A stretch of 64,000 bases of DNA from Microbacterium esteraromaticum (GTDB lineage: Bacteria; Actinomycetota; Actinomycetes; Actinomycetales; Microbacteriaceae): the NCBI RefSeq assembly GCF_900163815.1, contig NZ_FUKO01000023.1, positions 1 to 64,000 of the forward strand, in the 5' to 3' direction. Below are positions 16,251-25,067 of the stretch, in pieces (positions within the stretch are counted from its first letter, which is position 1; every line of letters starts with the position of its first letter). Under the pieces are notes generated by a model. It worked only from the letters and a program-made list of their open reading frames with translations. It searched no databases and was not told the origin of the DNA. The translations under genes and the position numbers were made by a program.

Positions 16251-16266
16251 TTTCGGTGCACCTAAA
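16251..16266. promoter_or_regulatory. Putative MntR/DtxR-type operator TTTCGGTGCACCTAAA
   Basis: This is a near-perfect 16-bp inverted repeat (TTTnGGTGCACCnAAA, only the central-arm position differing). It starts 7 nt upstream of the mntH -10 element, where a bound repressor would block RNA polymerase. Assignment to the nearby regulator is an inference. Confidence 0.65.
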
Positions 16267-16303
16267 TACCGTGGTCGTCGGCATCCGGTGCGGGGGCGAG
16301 CGA

Positions 16304-16309
16304 TAACCT
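16304..16309 (+). promoter_or_regulatory. -10 element TAACCT, leaderless trmH-like promoter
   Basis: TAACCT is 6 nt before the ATG at 16316, divergent from mntH. Confidence 0.45.
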
Positions 16310-16315
16310 GACGGG

Positions 16316-16942
16316 ATGGACGAGCAGACCCCAGAGCGCACCACCCACGGGGTCGGTCCCTATCCCGGCGGCCGCGACGCGTGGCCCATCGAGGAGTATT
16401 TCGACCCTGAACTGCTCGAGCACGGCGATACGCGCAACGTGATCGACCGCTACCGGTACTGGCGGATGGATGCCATCATCGCCGACCTCGACACCAAGCG
16501 GCACGCGTTTCACGTCGCCATCGAGAACTGGCAGCACGACATGAACATCGGCTCCATCGTGCGCAGTGCGAATGCGTTCCTCGCCGACACCGTGCACATC
16601 ATCGGTCGCCGCCGGTGGAACAAGCGCGGCGCGATGGTCACCGACCGCTATCAGCACGTCGTGCATCACCCCGATGTGGAGACATTCGCGGCGTGGGCGG
16701 CGGAGGCAGGCCTCCCGATCATCGCCGTGGACAATGTCGGCGAAGCGGTGCCGGTCGATCAGGCCGACCTGCCCGAGCGATGCGTGCTGCTGTTCGGGCA
16801 GGAGGGGCCGGGTTTGTCCGAGGAGGCGCTCGCCGCAGCATCCGGCCACATCGAGATCACGCAGTACGGCTCCACCCGCTCGATCAACGCGAGCGCGGCT
16901 GGAGCCGTCGTGATGTACGAATGGTGTCGTCGGCACGCCTGA
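16316..16942 (+). CDS. TrmH/SpoU-family RNA 2'-O-methyltransferase
   Basis: This 208-residue SPOUT-class methyltransferase uses S-adenosylmethionine to methylate a ribose in tRNA or rRNA. The trefoil-knot motifs are clear: NIGSIVRSANAF (motif 1, near residue 79), LLFGQEGPGLSEEAL (motif 2, near 160) and STRSINASAAGAVVMYEW (motif 3, near 185). The target nucleotide cannot be told from sequence. It is a single gene, starting at a leaderless-type promoter, 75 nt before the acyl-CoA dehydrogenase gene. Confidence 0.9.
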   Translation: MDEQTPERTTHGVGPYPGGRDAWPIEEYFDPELLEHGDTRNVIDRYRYWRMDAIIADLDTKRHAFHVAIENWQHDMNIGSIVRSANAFLADTVHIIGRRRWNKRGAMVTDRYQHVVHHPDVETFAAWAAEAGLPIIAVDNVGEAVPVDQADLPERCVLLFGQEGPGLSEEALAAASGHIEITQYGSTRSINASAAGAVVMYEWCRRHA

Positions 16943-16983
16943 GCGGGCGGCCGGCAGGCATTCCCTTGGGACGCAGTCTCGCG

Positions 16984-16989
16984 TAGACT
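16984..16989 (+). promoter_or_regulatory. -10 element TAGACT of the acyl-CoA dehydrogenase gene
   Basis: TAGACT lies about 28 nt before the ATG at 17018, giving a short leader with a GGAG ribosome-binding site. It overlaps the palindrome at 16985-17001. Confidence 0.5.
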
Positions 16990-17001
16990 GAGCCTCAGTC
17001 T
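16985..17001. promoter_or_regulatory. Perfect inverted repeat AGACTGAG-C-CTCAGTCT, putative operator
   Basis: Eight-base arms around one central C cover the -10 element and transcription start of the acyl-CoA dehydrogenase gene. The TGAGnCTCA core resembles sites of TetR-family repressors. No TetR gene is in the window, so the regulator is unknown. Confidence 0.6.
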
Positions 17002-17017
17002 CAGAATGGAGTGCACG

Positions 17018-18733
17018 ATGGCATCCGATTACATCCCCCCGGTCGCGGACTACGCTTTCCTCTTCGGCGAGGCCTTCGGCCTCGACCTCGTCGCGCGCGG
17101 AACGGGTGGGGCCTTCAGCGCCGAAGACGCCACCGAGATCGTCGCCGGCGCCGGTGAATTCGCGGCCTCCGTGCTCGCCCCGCTCGAGGTGATCGGCGAC
17201 CGCGAGGGCGCGCGTCTCGAAGACGGTCAGGTGCGGATGCCGGACGGCTTCGCGGAAGCCTACCGAGCGTTCGTCGAGGCAGGGTGGATCACCGCCGAGG
17301 CGCCGGAATCTGCCGGCGGCGACGGACTGCCCGGCTCGATCCGTGCGGGCCTCGGTGAGATCTGGAACGGTTCGAATGCCGCCTTCGCCCTGTGCTGGCT
17401 GCTCACCGCCGGCCAGATCCACGCGCTCGACGCCATCGCCTCCGAGGAGATTCGCGAGACGTACCTGACCAAGCTCGTCTCGGGCGAGTGGACCGGAACG
17501 ATGAACCTGACCGAGCCGGAGGCAGGCACCGATCTCGGCGCGATTCGCACCGTCGGCATGCCTCGGGCGGATGGTTCGTGGGGCATCAGCGGGCAGAAGA
17601 TCTTCATCACCTGGGGCGACCACGATGTGGCCGAGAACATCGTGCATCTCGTGCTCGCGCGCACTCCCGACGCTCCTGCCGGTGCAAAGGGGTTGTCGCT
17701 CTTCGTCGTGCCCAAGCTTCTCGTCGGTGACGATGGAACGCTGGGCGATCGCAACGCGGTCACGACGGTTGCGATCGAGCACAAGCTCGGCATCCACGGC
17801 AGCCCGACCTGCGTGCTCGCCTACGAAGACGCGACTGGCTACCTCGTCGGAGAGGTCGGCAGTGGGCTAGCCGGCATGTTCGTGATGATGAATTCGGCGC
17901 GCGCGGGAATGGGGTTCCAGGCCACCGGCATCTCGGACCGGGCTTACCAGCAGGCCGTGGAATACGCGGGCGGCCGACTGCAGGGATCCGTGCTCGACCG
18001 CCCCGCAGGCACGCCGATCGCCGAGCACCCCGATGTGCGGCGTCTGCTGCTGTCGATGCAGAGCCGCATCTTCGCGATGCGCGCGCTGGGCGTGTATCTC
18101 GGCGACCTCTTCGACCGCGCCGACACCGACGGCACGCTCGCGCTCGCCGAGTTCCTGGTGCCGGTGCTGAAGGGCTGGGCCACCGAAGACGCGATCGCGA
18201 TCACGAGCGATGCGATCCAGGTGCACGGCGGCATGGGCTACATCGAAGAGACCGGCATCGCGCAGCACTATCGCGATGCGCGCATCATGACGATCTACGA
18301 GGGCACGACGGCGATCCAGTCGAATGATCTGATCGGCCGCAAGGTGGTGCGCGATGGTGGCGCGACCGCCGAGAGCCTGTTCGTCGAGATGACCGCGACG
18401 GTCGCGGCACTGCGCGAACACGACGACGCCGTTGCAACCCGTATGGCCGAGCGGCTCGAGCGTTCGATCGCTGCGGCACGCGCGGCGACAGCATCCGTCG
18501 TCGGATTCGGGCAGACGCGCGACGCGTACGGCGTCAGCGTGCCGTACCTGATGCTGCTGGGCACGCTCGCCGGTGGGTGGATGCACGCGCTCGCGGTCGC
18601 CGCGGTGCTCGGTCACGACGGCGCTGACGAAGCCGATGCTGCGCGCCTGCGCGCCGCGGACTTCTACGCGGCGCATCACCTGCCGCGCGTGCACATGCTC
18701 GCCGAGACCGTCGCCGCCGGCGAGGTCGTCTGA
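17018..18733 (+). CDS. Acyl-CoA dehydrogenase, long (FadE5/DmdC-like) subfamily
   Basis: This 571-residue FAD enzyme introduces a 2,3-double bond into an acyl-CoA. It is longer than the usual 380-400 residues because of N- and C-terminal extensions, as in the FadE5 and DmdC group. The flavin/substrate region MNLTEPEAGTDLGAIRT is near residue 165, and the catalytic glutamate is in MTIYEGTTAIQSND near residue 430. The ATG at 17018 follows GGAG at 7 nt; an ATG four codons earlier is inside that site. A perfect operator-like palindrome covers the promoter, so a repressor responding to acyl-CoA is plausible. Chain length is unknown. Confidence 0.92.
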   Translation: MASDYIPPVADYAFLFGEAFGLDLVARGTGGAFSAEDATEIVAGAGEFAASVLAPLEVIGDREGARLEDGQVRMPDGFAEAYRAFVEAGWITAEAPESAGGDGLPGSIRAGLGEIWNGSNAAFALCWLLTAGQIHALDAIASEEIRETYLTKLVSGEWTGTMNLTEPEAGTDLGAIRTVGMPRADGSWGISGQKIFITWGDHDVAENIVHLVLARTPDAPAGAKGLSLFVVPKLLVGDDGTLGDRNAVTTVAIEHKLGIHGSPTCVLAYEDATGYLVGEVGSGLAGMFVMMNSARAGMGFQATGISDRAYQQAVEYAGGRLQGSVLDRPAGTPIAEHPDVRRLLLSMQSRIFAMRALGVYLGDLFDRADTDGTLALAEFLVPVLKGWATEDAIAITSDAIQVHGGMGYIEETGIAQHYRDARIMTIYEGTTAIQSNDLIGRKVVRDGGATAESLFVEMTATVAALREHDDAVATRMAERLERSIAAARAATASVVGFGQTRDAYGVSVPYLMLLGTLAGGWMHALAVAAVLGHDGADEADAARLRAADFYAAHHLPRVHMLAETVAAGEVV

Positions 18734-18809
18734 GGCTCGGGCCGGCTGGCCGCTCGTAGCTGGTACTCGGCATCCGGCTCCGGCGTCCCGCTCCGGCGCC
18801 CCGCCCCGT

Positions 18810-18877
18810 ATCCGCTGCACTTTGCGGCATCCGCGCCATTGATCGATGCAGCGGATGCGAATCTCTGCAGCGGATGC
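18810..18877. repeat. Nested inverted repeat in the convergent gap after the acyl-CoA dehydrogenase gene
   Basis: The outer arms ATCCGCTGCA (18810-18819) and TGCAGCGGAT (18866-18875) enclose inner arms GCATCCGC (18827-18834) and GCGGATGC (18851-18858), separated by 7-nt internal loops. TGCAGCGGATGC is also repeated directly at 18847 and 18866. A bidirectional terminator is the simplest reading. The rest of the gap 18734-18909 shows no gene. Confidence 0.6.
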
Positions 18878-18909
18878 TGGCGCGGGAGCCGCTGGGGCGC
18901 GCGGCGCGC

Positions 18910-19839
18910 TCAGCCGAAGCGAGCTGAGATCGCCAGATCGTCGCCGGCACTCAGGCGCAGGTTGCTGATGCGGGGCGCTGTCGCTCCGGCTTCCTCGTTG
19001 AGGTCGAACCTCTGGCCTTCGACCGCACGAACTTGGCGACGAGCCGCGAGCAGCGCGATCGCGACGATCGGATTCCAGCTGCGCAGCCGCACCCGCTTGA
19101 CATCGACGATCGCCGCCGGGGTGATCTGGACCGACACCGCCGCGCGCACCGTCGCGCCGAAGATCTTCCACCGCACGGACGCCAGAGCCCGCACCTTGAC
19201 GACCTGGCGTCGCGAAACGGTGACCGTGCCCTCCAGTCGCCGCAGCCGCACGCCGGTCGTCGCCAGCATCGGGGTGGCGACCGCCCGGATGAGCGGCGCG
19301 ATGTCCGACGCCCGCATCCGCGCCGAGAAGCTGCCGGACAGCCTCGCCGTCTCGGGCGAATCCTCGATTCCGAAAGCCGACGCAGAGCGTCCGGCATCCC
19401 GCGCCGATACGTACTCGACCCAGTCGAAGGCGGCATCGGACACCGTCACGTCGAGATGCACGGCGTAGCCCTGCACGGTGGCGGGGCCGGCGACGATGCG
19501 GGCGGTGCGCAGCATCCCGGATGTGCGGGAGACGATCGCAGGCGGCTCGGCGGGCGTCGTGTCCGCCCCTGCCGACTGGCCGTCCTCGGTCATCCGGGCG
19601 GTGAGATCGACCCCGGTCGCGTCGATGAGCACGTGCTCGAGGTCGTTTCCGTCGAGCTGAGCGGCGACACGGATGCCATCGATGCCGTCGTATCGCACGT
19701 CGCCGGTGCTCGCCACGCTCGAGAGCAGTTCTTCGCGGATCCAGCGCTCGACCGTTGAGGCATCCCCCGGCCAGGATGCGGGGACCCAGCCCGCCGCTGC
19801 AGGCGGGGTGTCGTCACTCCATGGCCCGCGCCGCGTCAT
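18910..19839 (-). CDS. Conserved hypothetical protein, possibly DUF2993-like
   Basis: This 309-residue soluble protein has alternating beta-type stretches and Val-Asp/Leu-rich repeats (AAQLDGNDLEHVLIDATGVD, GTVTVSRRQVVKVRALASV). These recall DUF2993/LmeA-like lipid-binding folds, but I see no signal peptide, so the assignment is weak. The ATG at 19839 overlaps the stop codon of the MATE gene (ATGA), so the pair is translationally coupled. The frame continues open upstream, but only as an out-of-frame reading of the MATE gene. A lipid-trafficking role would suit the exporter neighbour but is not shown. Confidence 0.65.
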   Translation of the reverse strand: MTRRGPWSDDTPPAAAGWVPASWPGDASTVERWIREELLSSVASTGDVRYDGIDGIRVAAQLDGNDLEHVLIDATGVDLTARMTEDGQSAGADTTPAEPPAIVSRTSGMLRTARIVAGPATVQGYAVHLDVTVSDAAFDWVEYVSARDAGRSASAFGIEDSPETARLSGSFSARMRASDIAPLIRAVATPMLATTGVRLRRLEGTVTVSRRQVVKVRALASVRWKIFGATVRAAVSVQITPAAIVDVKRVRLRSWNPIVAIALLAARRQVRAVEGQRFDLNEEAGATAPRISNLRLSAGDDLAISARFG

Positions 19840-21164
19840 GCCGCCACCGTCGTCCAGCGGTCGGTGCGCACGCGCCAGCCGAGGGTGGCGAGGCGGGCGA
19901 GCATGTAGACGCCGAAGAACGCGACGGCGAGCCAGACGAGACCTGCCGCTCCGTCCACTCCGGTGGCGGAGATGATCCACAGCGCCGGCAGGAACGGCAC
20001 GAGGTTGAGCAGACCGGCGACCGCAAGGTAGCGGGCGTCGTTGGCGCCCATCAACACGCCATCGAGCACGAAGACGATGCCCGCGAACGGCTGGGCGATG
20101 GCGAGCACGATGAACGCCGGCTGCACGAGTGCCGCGACGGCGGCATCCCCCGTGAAGACGATCCCGATCACGCCCGACAGTGCGCCGATCACGACCCCGA
20201 CGAGCACGCCGAACCACACGCCCCACGCGACGGTGCGGCGCAGCACCCGGTGCACCTGGTCCATGTCGCCGGAACCGAGACTCTTGCCGATGAGAGCCTG
20301 CGCGGCGATCGCGAGGGCGTCGAGGGCGAAGGCCGCAGTCGAGAAAATCGTGAAGGCGATCTGCCAGCCGGCGAGTTCCTGCGTGCCGATGCCGGTGGCG
20401 ACCCCCACGGTCATGAGCAGGGCGACGCGCAGACTGACGGTGCGCAGAAACAGCCAGCCGCCCGAGCGGGCATTGCCGCGGATGCCGTTGCGCTGCGCTT
20501 TCAGTGATGCGCCGTGGCGACGGGCGAGGCGGGTGATCACCGCGGCGTAGGCGGCGACCATTCCCCACTGCGCGACAACCGTGCCGAACGCGGAGCCGGC
20601 GATACCCCAGCCGAACCCGTAGATGAAGATCCAGTTGAGCAGCGCGTTCGCCGTGAAGCCGAGGCCGGCGATCCACAGCGGGGTCATGGTGTTCTGCATG
20701 CCGCGCAGCAGTCCGGTGGCGGCGAAGACGATCAGCATCGCCGGCAGACCCCACATCGAGATCATCAGGTAGGTGCGGGCTTCGGTGGCGACGATGTCGG
20801 TGGGCCCGAACATCGCGACCAGCCACGGGGTGGAGAGGGCGCCGATGATGGCGAGCACCGCGCCGAGCCCGAGAGCGAGCCACATGCCGTCGATGCCGAC
20901 GGAGACCGCATCGCCCGGCTTGCCCGCTCCGAATCGGCGGGCGACGGCGGGCGTGGTCGAGTAGGCGAGGAAGATCATCAACCCGACGATCGTCTGCAGG
21001 ACTGCGCTCGCGATGCCGAGTCCGGCCAGCGGGATCGTGCCGAGGTGACCGACCATCGCCGCATCGAGGATGAGGAACGCGGGTTCGGCGACGAGCGCAC
21101 CGAGCGCCGGCACGGCGAGGTGCAGAATTTCTCGGTTCAACGTCGAGGGTGCGGAGGAGGCCAC
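19836..21164 (-). CDS. MATE-family efflux transporter
   Basis: This 442-residue membrane protein has twelve predicted helices in two similar halves, typical of multidrug and toxic compound exporters of the DinF branch. It exports small molecules using an ion gradient; the substrate is unknown. The start is GTG at 21164 with TAGGCT 6 nt upstream, read divergently from the HdeD-lipase fusion gene. The downstream hypothetical gene overlaps by 4 nt. Confidence 0.9.
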   Translation of the reverse strand: MASSAPSTLNREILHLAVPALGALVAEPAFLILDAAMVGHLGTIPLAGLGIASAVLQTIVGLMIFLAYSTTPAVARRFGAGKPGDAVSVGIDGMWLALGLGAVLAIIGALSTPWLVAMFGPTDIVATEARTYLMISMWGLPAMLIVFAATGLLRGMQNTMTPLWIAGLGFTANALLNWIFIYGFGWGIAGSAFGTVVAQWGMVAAYAAVITRLARRHGASLKAQRNGIRGNARSGGWLFLRTVSLRVALLMTVGVATGIGTQELAGWQIAFTIFSTAAFALDALAIAAQALIGKSLGSGDMDQVHRVLRRTVAWGVWFGVLVGVVIGALSGVIGIVFTGDAAVAALVQPAFIVLAIAQPFAGIVFVLDGVLMGANDARYLAVAGLLNLVPFLPALWIISATGVDGAAGLVWLAVAFFGVYMLARLATLGWRVRTDRWTTVAA

Positions 21165-21170
21165 GCGTCG

Positions 21171-21176
21171 AGCCTA
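21171..21176 (-). promoter_or_regulatory. -10 element TAGGCT, leaderless MATE promoter
   Basis: TAGGCT is 6 nt before the GTG at 21164. Confidence 0.5.
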
Positions 21177-21206
21177 TGGCGTCGTCGGGTCGATGCCGCG
21201 TCTGGA

Positions 21207-21212
21207 TAGGCT
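21207..21212 (+). promoter_or_regulatory. -10 element TAGGCT, leaderless lipase-fusion promoter
   Basis: TAGGCT is 6 nt before the GTG at 21219. It is divergent from the MATE promoter, and the two hexamers lie 30 nt apart. Confidence 0.5.
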
Positions 21213-21218
21213 GGCGCG

Positions 21219-22964
21219 GTGAACCTGCTGATCCGATACGCGCAGCGCCTGCCCCGCGCAGTCACCGCTTTCCTCGCCGCGGCGGCCATCGCCGTCGGCG
21301 TGGTTCTGATCATCCACCCGACCACCGCGCTCGGCGTGCTGGCGCTGCTGATCGGCGCGGGTCTCGTGCTGGCGGGACTGCTCGAACTGCTGTTTCCGGT
21401 CGCCGGCAGCGAGCGGATGCGGGTGCTGCTGGCATCCGCTCTCGTCATCACGGGTGTGGTCGTGCTCGTGCTGCCGGGGCTGACCGTGCGCGTTCTCGCG
21501 CAGGTCGTCGGCGTCGCGCTCATCGTCCGCGGGGCGGTCGGCGCCGGCGCTCTCATCATCCGCCGCGACCGCACGCTCGACCGCCGCATCGCCGAGTCGC
21601 TGCTGGGGCTGGCGGGCATCGCCTTCGGCATCCTCGCCATCGTCTGGCCCGACATCACGCTGCTCATCGTGTCGGTCGTCTTCGGCGCGACGCTGGCGAT
21701 CGCCGGCATCGCGGGTCTGATCCGGATGCTGCACGGGCGTCGTGAGTTGAAAGCCAGCCGGGAGACGATCACGCGCCGCTGGGTGCGCACGATCGCGGCG
21801 GTCTGCGCGGTCGCGTTGGTCGCAGGCACGGTCGTCGCCAGTGCCACGCTGCGCGAAGGCACGCGTGTGACCGACGACTTCTACGCCGCGCCGCGGACAG
21901 TGGCGGGTGAGCCCGGGCAGCTGATCCGCGCTGAGGAGTTCGCGACGGGCGTTCCGTCGGGTGCTTCAGCGTGGCGCATTCTGTACACGACTACGCATGG
22001 CGACGGCCGCGCGGCCATCGCGAGTGGAATCGTCGTAGTGCCGGATGCTGGTGAGCAGCATCCGGTCGTCGCGTGGCACCACGGCAGCACCGGCTTCGAC
22101 CGAGCATGTGCGCCGTCGTTGGCACCCCAGCCTTTCAAGTCGGGTGGGCTCTACGTGCTCGATGACGTGCTCGAGCACGGTTGGGCGCTCGTAGCGACCG
22201 ACTACATCGGCCTCGGTACCGAAGGCCCGCACCCGTACATGGTCGGTGAAGACAGTGCCCGCGCCGAACTCGATGCCGTCCGAGCAGCGCGTCAGCTCGA
22301 TGACGCGAAGCTCGGGGGTCAGACCGTCGCATGGGGGCATTCGCAAGGTGGAGCGGCGAGCCTGTGGTCAGCGGCCATCGAGTCCGACTACGCCCCGGAC
22401 GTGCCGCTCGACGGCGCGGTGGCTCTCGCACCCGCCAGCGATCTCACCAGCATGGTCGACGGTGTATTCGACGTGCCCGAGGGAAGCGTGTTCGCCGCCT
22501 TCGTGATCAGCGCTTACAGCGAGATATATCCCGATGTCTCGTTCAGCCGCTATGTCCGCGCAGATGCCGAGGTGAGCGTGCGCGAGCTAGTCTCACGCTG
22601 CCTTGATGAACCGCCCACGCTCGTCTCGATTCTCACCCTCTTCGCGCTCAGCCAAGACCCGAGCATGATCGCTCGCGATCCCGACGCCGGCCCTCTCGGT
22701 GCGCGTCTGGCGCAGAATGTCCCGCCAGCGGCTGCGGTACCCGTGCTGATCGGGCAGGGCGGTGATGACGAACTCGTGCTCTTCGGCATGCAGTCCGACT
22801 ACGCGAACCAGCTGTGCGCGGATGGCGCCACGATCGACTTCCGCGCCTATGGCGGACTGAGGCATCACTCGCTGATCGAGGCCGATTCTCCGGCCATGGA
22901 AGAGGCAGTCGCATGGACCTCCGACCGCTTCGCCGGGACCGAGCCCTACAGCACGTGTCGGTGA
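21219..22964 (+). CDS. HdeD-like membrane domain fused to a secreted-type lipase/esterase
   Basis: This 581-residue fusion has six hydrophobic segments in residues 1-175, resembling an HdeD/DUF308 membrane module (GVVLIIHPTTALGVLALLIG repeats). A seventh helix (about 190-208) leads to an alpha/beta-hydrolase of the secretory lipase (LIP) type. The nucleophile Ser375 sits in the elbow GHSQGG; the acid and His candidates are in GQGGDDELV and GGLRHHSLIEAD. The hydrolase should face outside the membrane. Lipid or ester substrates are inferred from the family only. The gene starts at GTG with a leaderless promoter. Confidence 0.82.
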   Translation: MNLLIRYAQRLPRAVTAFLAAAAIAVGVVLIIHPTTALGVLALLIGAGLVLAGLLELLFPVAGSERMRVLLASALVITGVVVLVLPGLTVRVLAQVVGVALIVRGAVGAGALIIRRDRTLDRRIAESLLGLAGIAFGILAIVWPDITLLIVSVVFGATLAIAGIAGLIRMLHGRRELKASRETITRRWVRTIAAVCAVALVAGTVVASATLREGTRVTDDFYAAPRTVAGEPGQLIRAEEFATGVPSGASAWRILYTTTHGDGRAAIASGIVVVPDAGEQHPVVAWHHGSTGFDRACAPSLAPQPFKSGGLYVLDDVLEHGWALVATDYIGLGTEGPHPYMVGEDSARAELDAVRAARQLDDAKLGGQTVAWGHSQGGAASLWSAAIESDYAPDVPLDGAVALAPASDLTSMVDGVFDVPEGSVFAAFVISAYSEIYPDVSFSRYVRADAEVSVRELVSRCLDEPPTLVSILTLFALSQDPSMIARDPDAGPLGARLAQNVPPAAAVPVLIGQGGDDELVLFGMQSDYANQLCADGATIDFRAYGGLRHHSLIEADSPAMEEAVAWTSDRFAGTEPYSTCR

Positions 22965-22971
22965 CGGCGCA

Positions 22972-22977
22972 TAGGCT
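22972..22977 (+). promoter_or_regulatory. -10 element TAGGCT, leaderless M13 peptidase promoter
   Basis: TAGGCT is 6 nt before the ATG at 22984. Through the start codon the sequence matches the xth promoter. Confidence 0.5.
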
Positions 22978-22983
22978 GGATGC

Positions 22984-24948
22984 ATGACTGACGTACTGCC
23001 CTCCGGCCTTGCCGTCTCCGAGTTCGACTCCGCCATCCGTCCGCAGGACGACCTCTACCGCCACGTGAACGGCCCGTGGCTCGCGGCCGCCGAGATTCCC
23101 TCCGACAAGGCGCGCTGGGGCTCCTTCCACCTGCTCGCCGAGCAGGCCGAGAAAGACGTTCGGGCGATCATCGAGGAGTCCCAGGATGCTGACCCGGGCA
23201 CCCTCGCCCGCAAGGTCGGCGACCTGTTCACCAGCTTCATGGACACCGACCGCATCGCCACCCGCGGCACCGCGCCGCTGATCGAGCAGCTCGCGAAGGT
23301 CGACCGGATCGACAGCATCCCCGCCTTCCTCGCCACCGTCGGCGAACTCGACCGTGACGGCATCGCCGCCCTCATCGGCGTGTTCGTCGAGCCCGACCCC
23401 GGCAATCCCGAGCGCTACGTGCCGTTTGCCGTGCAGGGCGGGCTGTCGCTGCCCGACGAGAGCTACTACCGACTCGACAGCTTTGCCGAGACGCGCGCCG
23501 CATACCGGGCGCACCTCGAGCGTCTGCTCGCGCTCGCCGCGGTCGAAGACGCCGACGCTGTCGCCGACCGCGCCTTCGCGCTCGAGCACGACATCGCGGG
23601 CAGCCACTGGGACAACGTCGCCTCGCGCGACGCGGTCAAGACCTACAACCTGAAGAGCTGGGATGAGTTCCAGGCGCTGGTCGGCGTCGACATGGCCCCG
23701 TGGCGGGATGCTGTGGCGGCCGCCAACCCGACCGCGTTCGACGAGCTCGTCGTCTTCCAGCCGAGCTTCTTCGAGGGCCTCGGTGCGCTGCTCGTCGAAG
23801 ACCGCCTCGACGAGTGGAAAGCCTGGCTGACCGCGAAGGTCGTGCACGGCCTCGCCGCATTCCTGACCGATGACTTCATCGACGAGAACTTCTCGTTCTA
23901 CGGCACCGAGCTCACCGGAACCCCGTCGATCCGCGAGCGCTGGAAGCGCGGCGTCTCGCTCGTCGAGGGCTCGCTGGGTGATGCCGTCGGCAAAATCTAC
24001 GTCGAGCGGCACTTCCCGGCCTCATCGAAGGCCGCGATGGACGACCTGGTCGCCAACCTCATCGAGGCCTACCGGCAGAGCATCGAGAAACTCGAATGGA
24101 TGAGCCCCGAGACTCGGCAGAAGGCGCTGGCGAAGCTCGACACCTTCCGTCCGAAGATCGGCCACCCCGATGTGTGGCGCGACTACGACGGGGTCGAGAT
24201 CTCGGCATCCGACCTGATCGGCAACGCGCGCCGCGCGACAGTCTTCGAGCACGACCGTCAGATCTCGAAGGTCGGCAACCCCATCGACCGCGATGAGTGG
24301 TTCATGCCGCCGCAGATGGTCAACGCCTACTACAACCCGCTGATGAACGAGATCGTGTTCCCGGCGGCGATTCTGCAGCATCCGTTCTTCGACGCCGAGC
24401 GCGACGCGGCAGCGAACTACGGCGGCATCGGTGCGGTGATCGGCCACGAGATCGGCCATGGCTTCGACGACCAGGGCAGCCGCTACGACGGCGACGGTCG
24501 CCTGCAGGACTGGTGGACCGACGACGACCGCGCCGCCTTCGAGCAGCGCACCACGGCGCTCATCGCGCAGTACGACGCGCTCGTGCCGCTGGGTCTCGGT
24601 GACGACAACCACGTCAACGGCGCGCTCACGATCGGCGAGAATATCGGCGACCTCGGCGGACTCGGCATCGCACTGAAGGCATATGAGCTGTCGCTCGACG
24701 GAGCGGAAGCGCCCGTCATCGACGGGTACACCGGTGTGCAGCGACTGCTGCTGTCGTGGGCGCAGGTCTGGCAGCAGAAGAGCCGCGAGGCCGAGACGAT
24801 CCGCCTGTTGGCGATCGACCCGCACTCGCCGAACGAGTTCCGCTGCAACCAGATTCTCAGCAACATCGATGCGTTCTACGAGGCCTTCGATGTGACAGAA
24901 GGCGACAGCTTGTATCTTCCCGGCGACCAGCGCGTCACTATCTGGTGA
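22984..24948 (+). CDS. M13-family zinc metallopeptidase (neprilysin/PepO-like)
   Basis: This 654-residue peptidase of the neprilysin clan cleaves oligopeptides. The zinc site is complete: His488-Glu489-x-x-His492 in GHEIGHGFDDQG, with the third ligand glutamate in ALTIGENIGDLGG about 57 residues later. The substrate-binding NAYYNP motif is near residue 443. There is no signal peptide or membrane anchor, so it is probably a cytoplasmic PepO-type oligopeptidase. It stands alone with its own leaderless-type promoter. Confidence 0.94.
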   Translation: MTDVLPSGLAVSEFDSAIRPQDDLYRHVNGPWLAAAEIPSDKARWGSFHLLAEQAEKDVRAIIEESQDADPGTLARKVGDLFTSFMDTDRIATRGTAPLIEQLAKVDRIDSIPAFLATVGELDRDGIAALIGVFVEPDPGNPERYVPFAVQGGLSLPDESYYRLDSFAETRAAYRAHLERLLALAAVEDADAVADRAFALEHDIAGSHWDNVASRDAVKTYNLKSWDEFQALVGVDMAPWRDAVAAANPTAFDELVVFQPSFFEGLGALLVEDRLDEWKAWLTAKVVHGLAAFLTDDFIDENFSFYGTELTGTPSIRERWKRGVSLVEGSLGDAVGKIYVERHFPASSKAAMDDLVANLIEAYRQSIEKLEWMSPETRQKALAKLDTFRPKIGHPDVWRDYDGVEISASDLIGNARRATVFEHDRQISKVGNPIDRDEWFMPPQMVNAYYNPLMNEIVFPAAILQHPFFDAERDAAANYGGIGAVIGHEIGHGFDDQGSRYDGDGRLQDWWTDDDRAAFEQRTTALIAQYDALVPLGLGDDNHVNGALTIGENIGDLGGLGIALKAYELSLDGAEAPVIDGYTGVQRLLLSWAQVWQQKSREAETIRLLAIDPHSPNEFRCNQILSNIDAFYEAFDVTEGDSLYLPGDQRVTIW

Positions 24949-24978
24949 ATGCCCTAGAAGGGGGAGCGGGGGCGGGGT

Positions 24979-25059
24979 TACGATAACGGGGTGATCCGGG
25001 CCGCGTGCATTGCGCATGAGGTCTTGGTCGCCCACACCTCCCCCACCTCCCCCGAATAG
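24979..25059 (+). other. -10 element with possible leaderless 22-codon leader ORF
   Basis: TACGAT (24979-24984) is followed after 6 nt by GTG at 24991, opening a 22-codon frame that ends at TAG 25057-25059, 8 nt before the GTG of the beta-lactamase-like gene. The peptide ends VAHTSPTSPE. It could be a translated leader controlling the downstream gene, or chance. Confidence 0.3.
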
Positions 25060-25067
25060 GAACATGC

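Noticed and set aside
14683..16344. A 553-codon Arg-rich frame opposite and overlapping mntH
   Set aside because: It is another frame of the mntH strand with extreme Arg/His content; mntH itself has all conserved Nramp residues.
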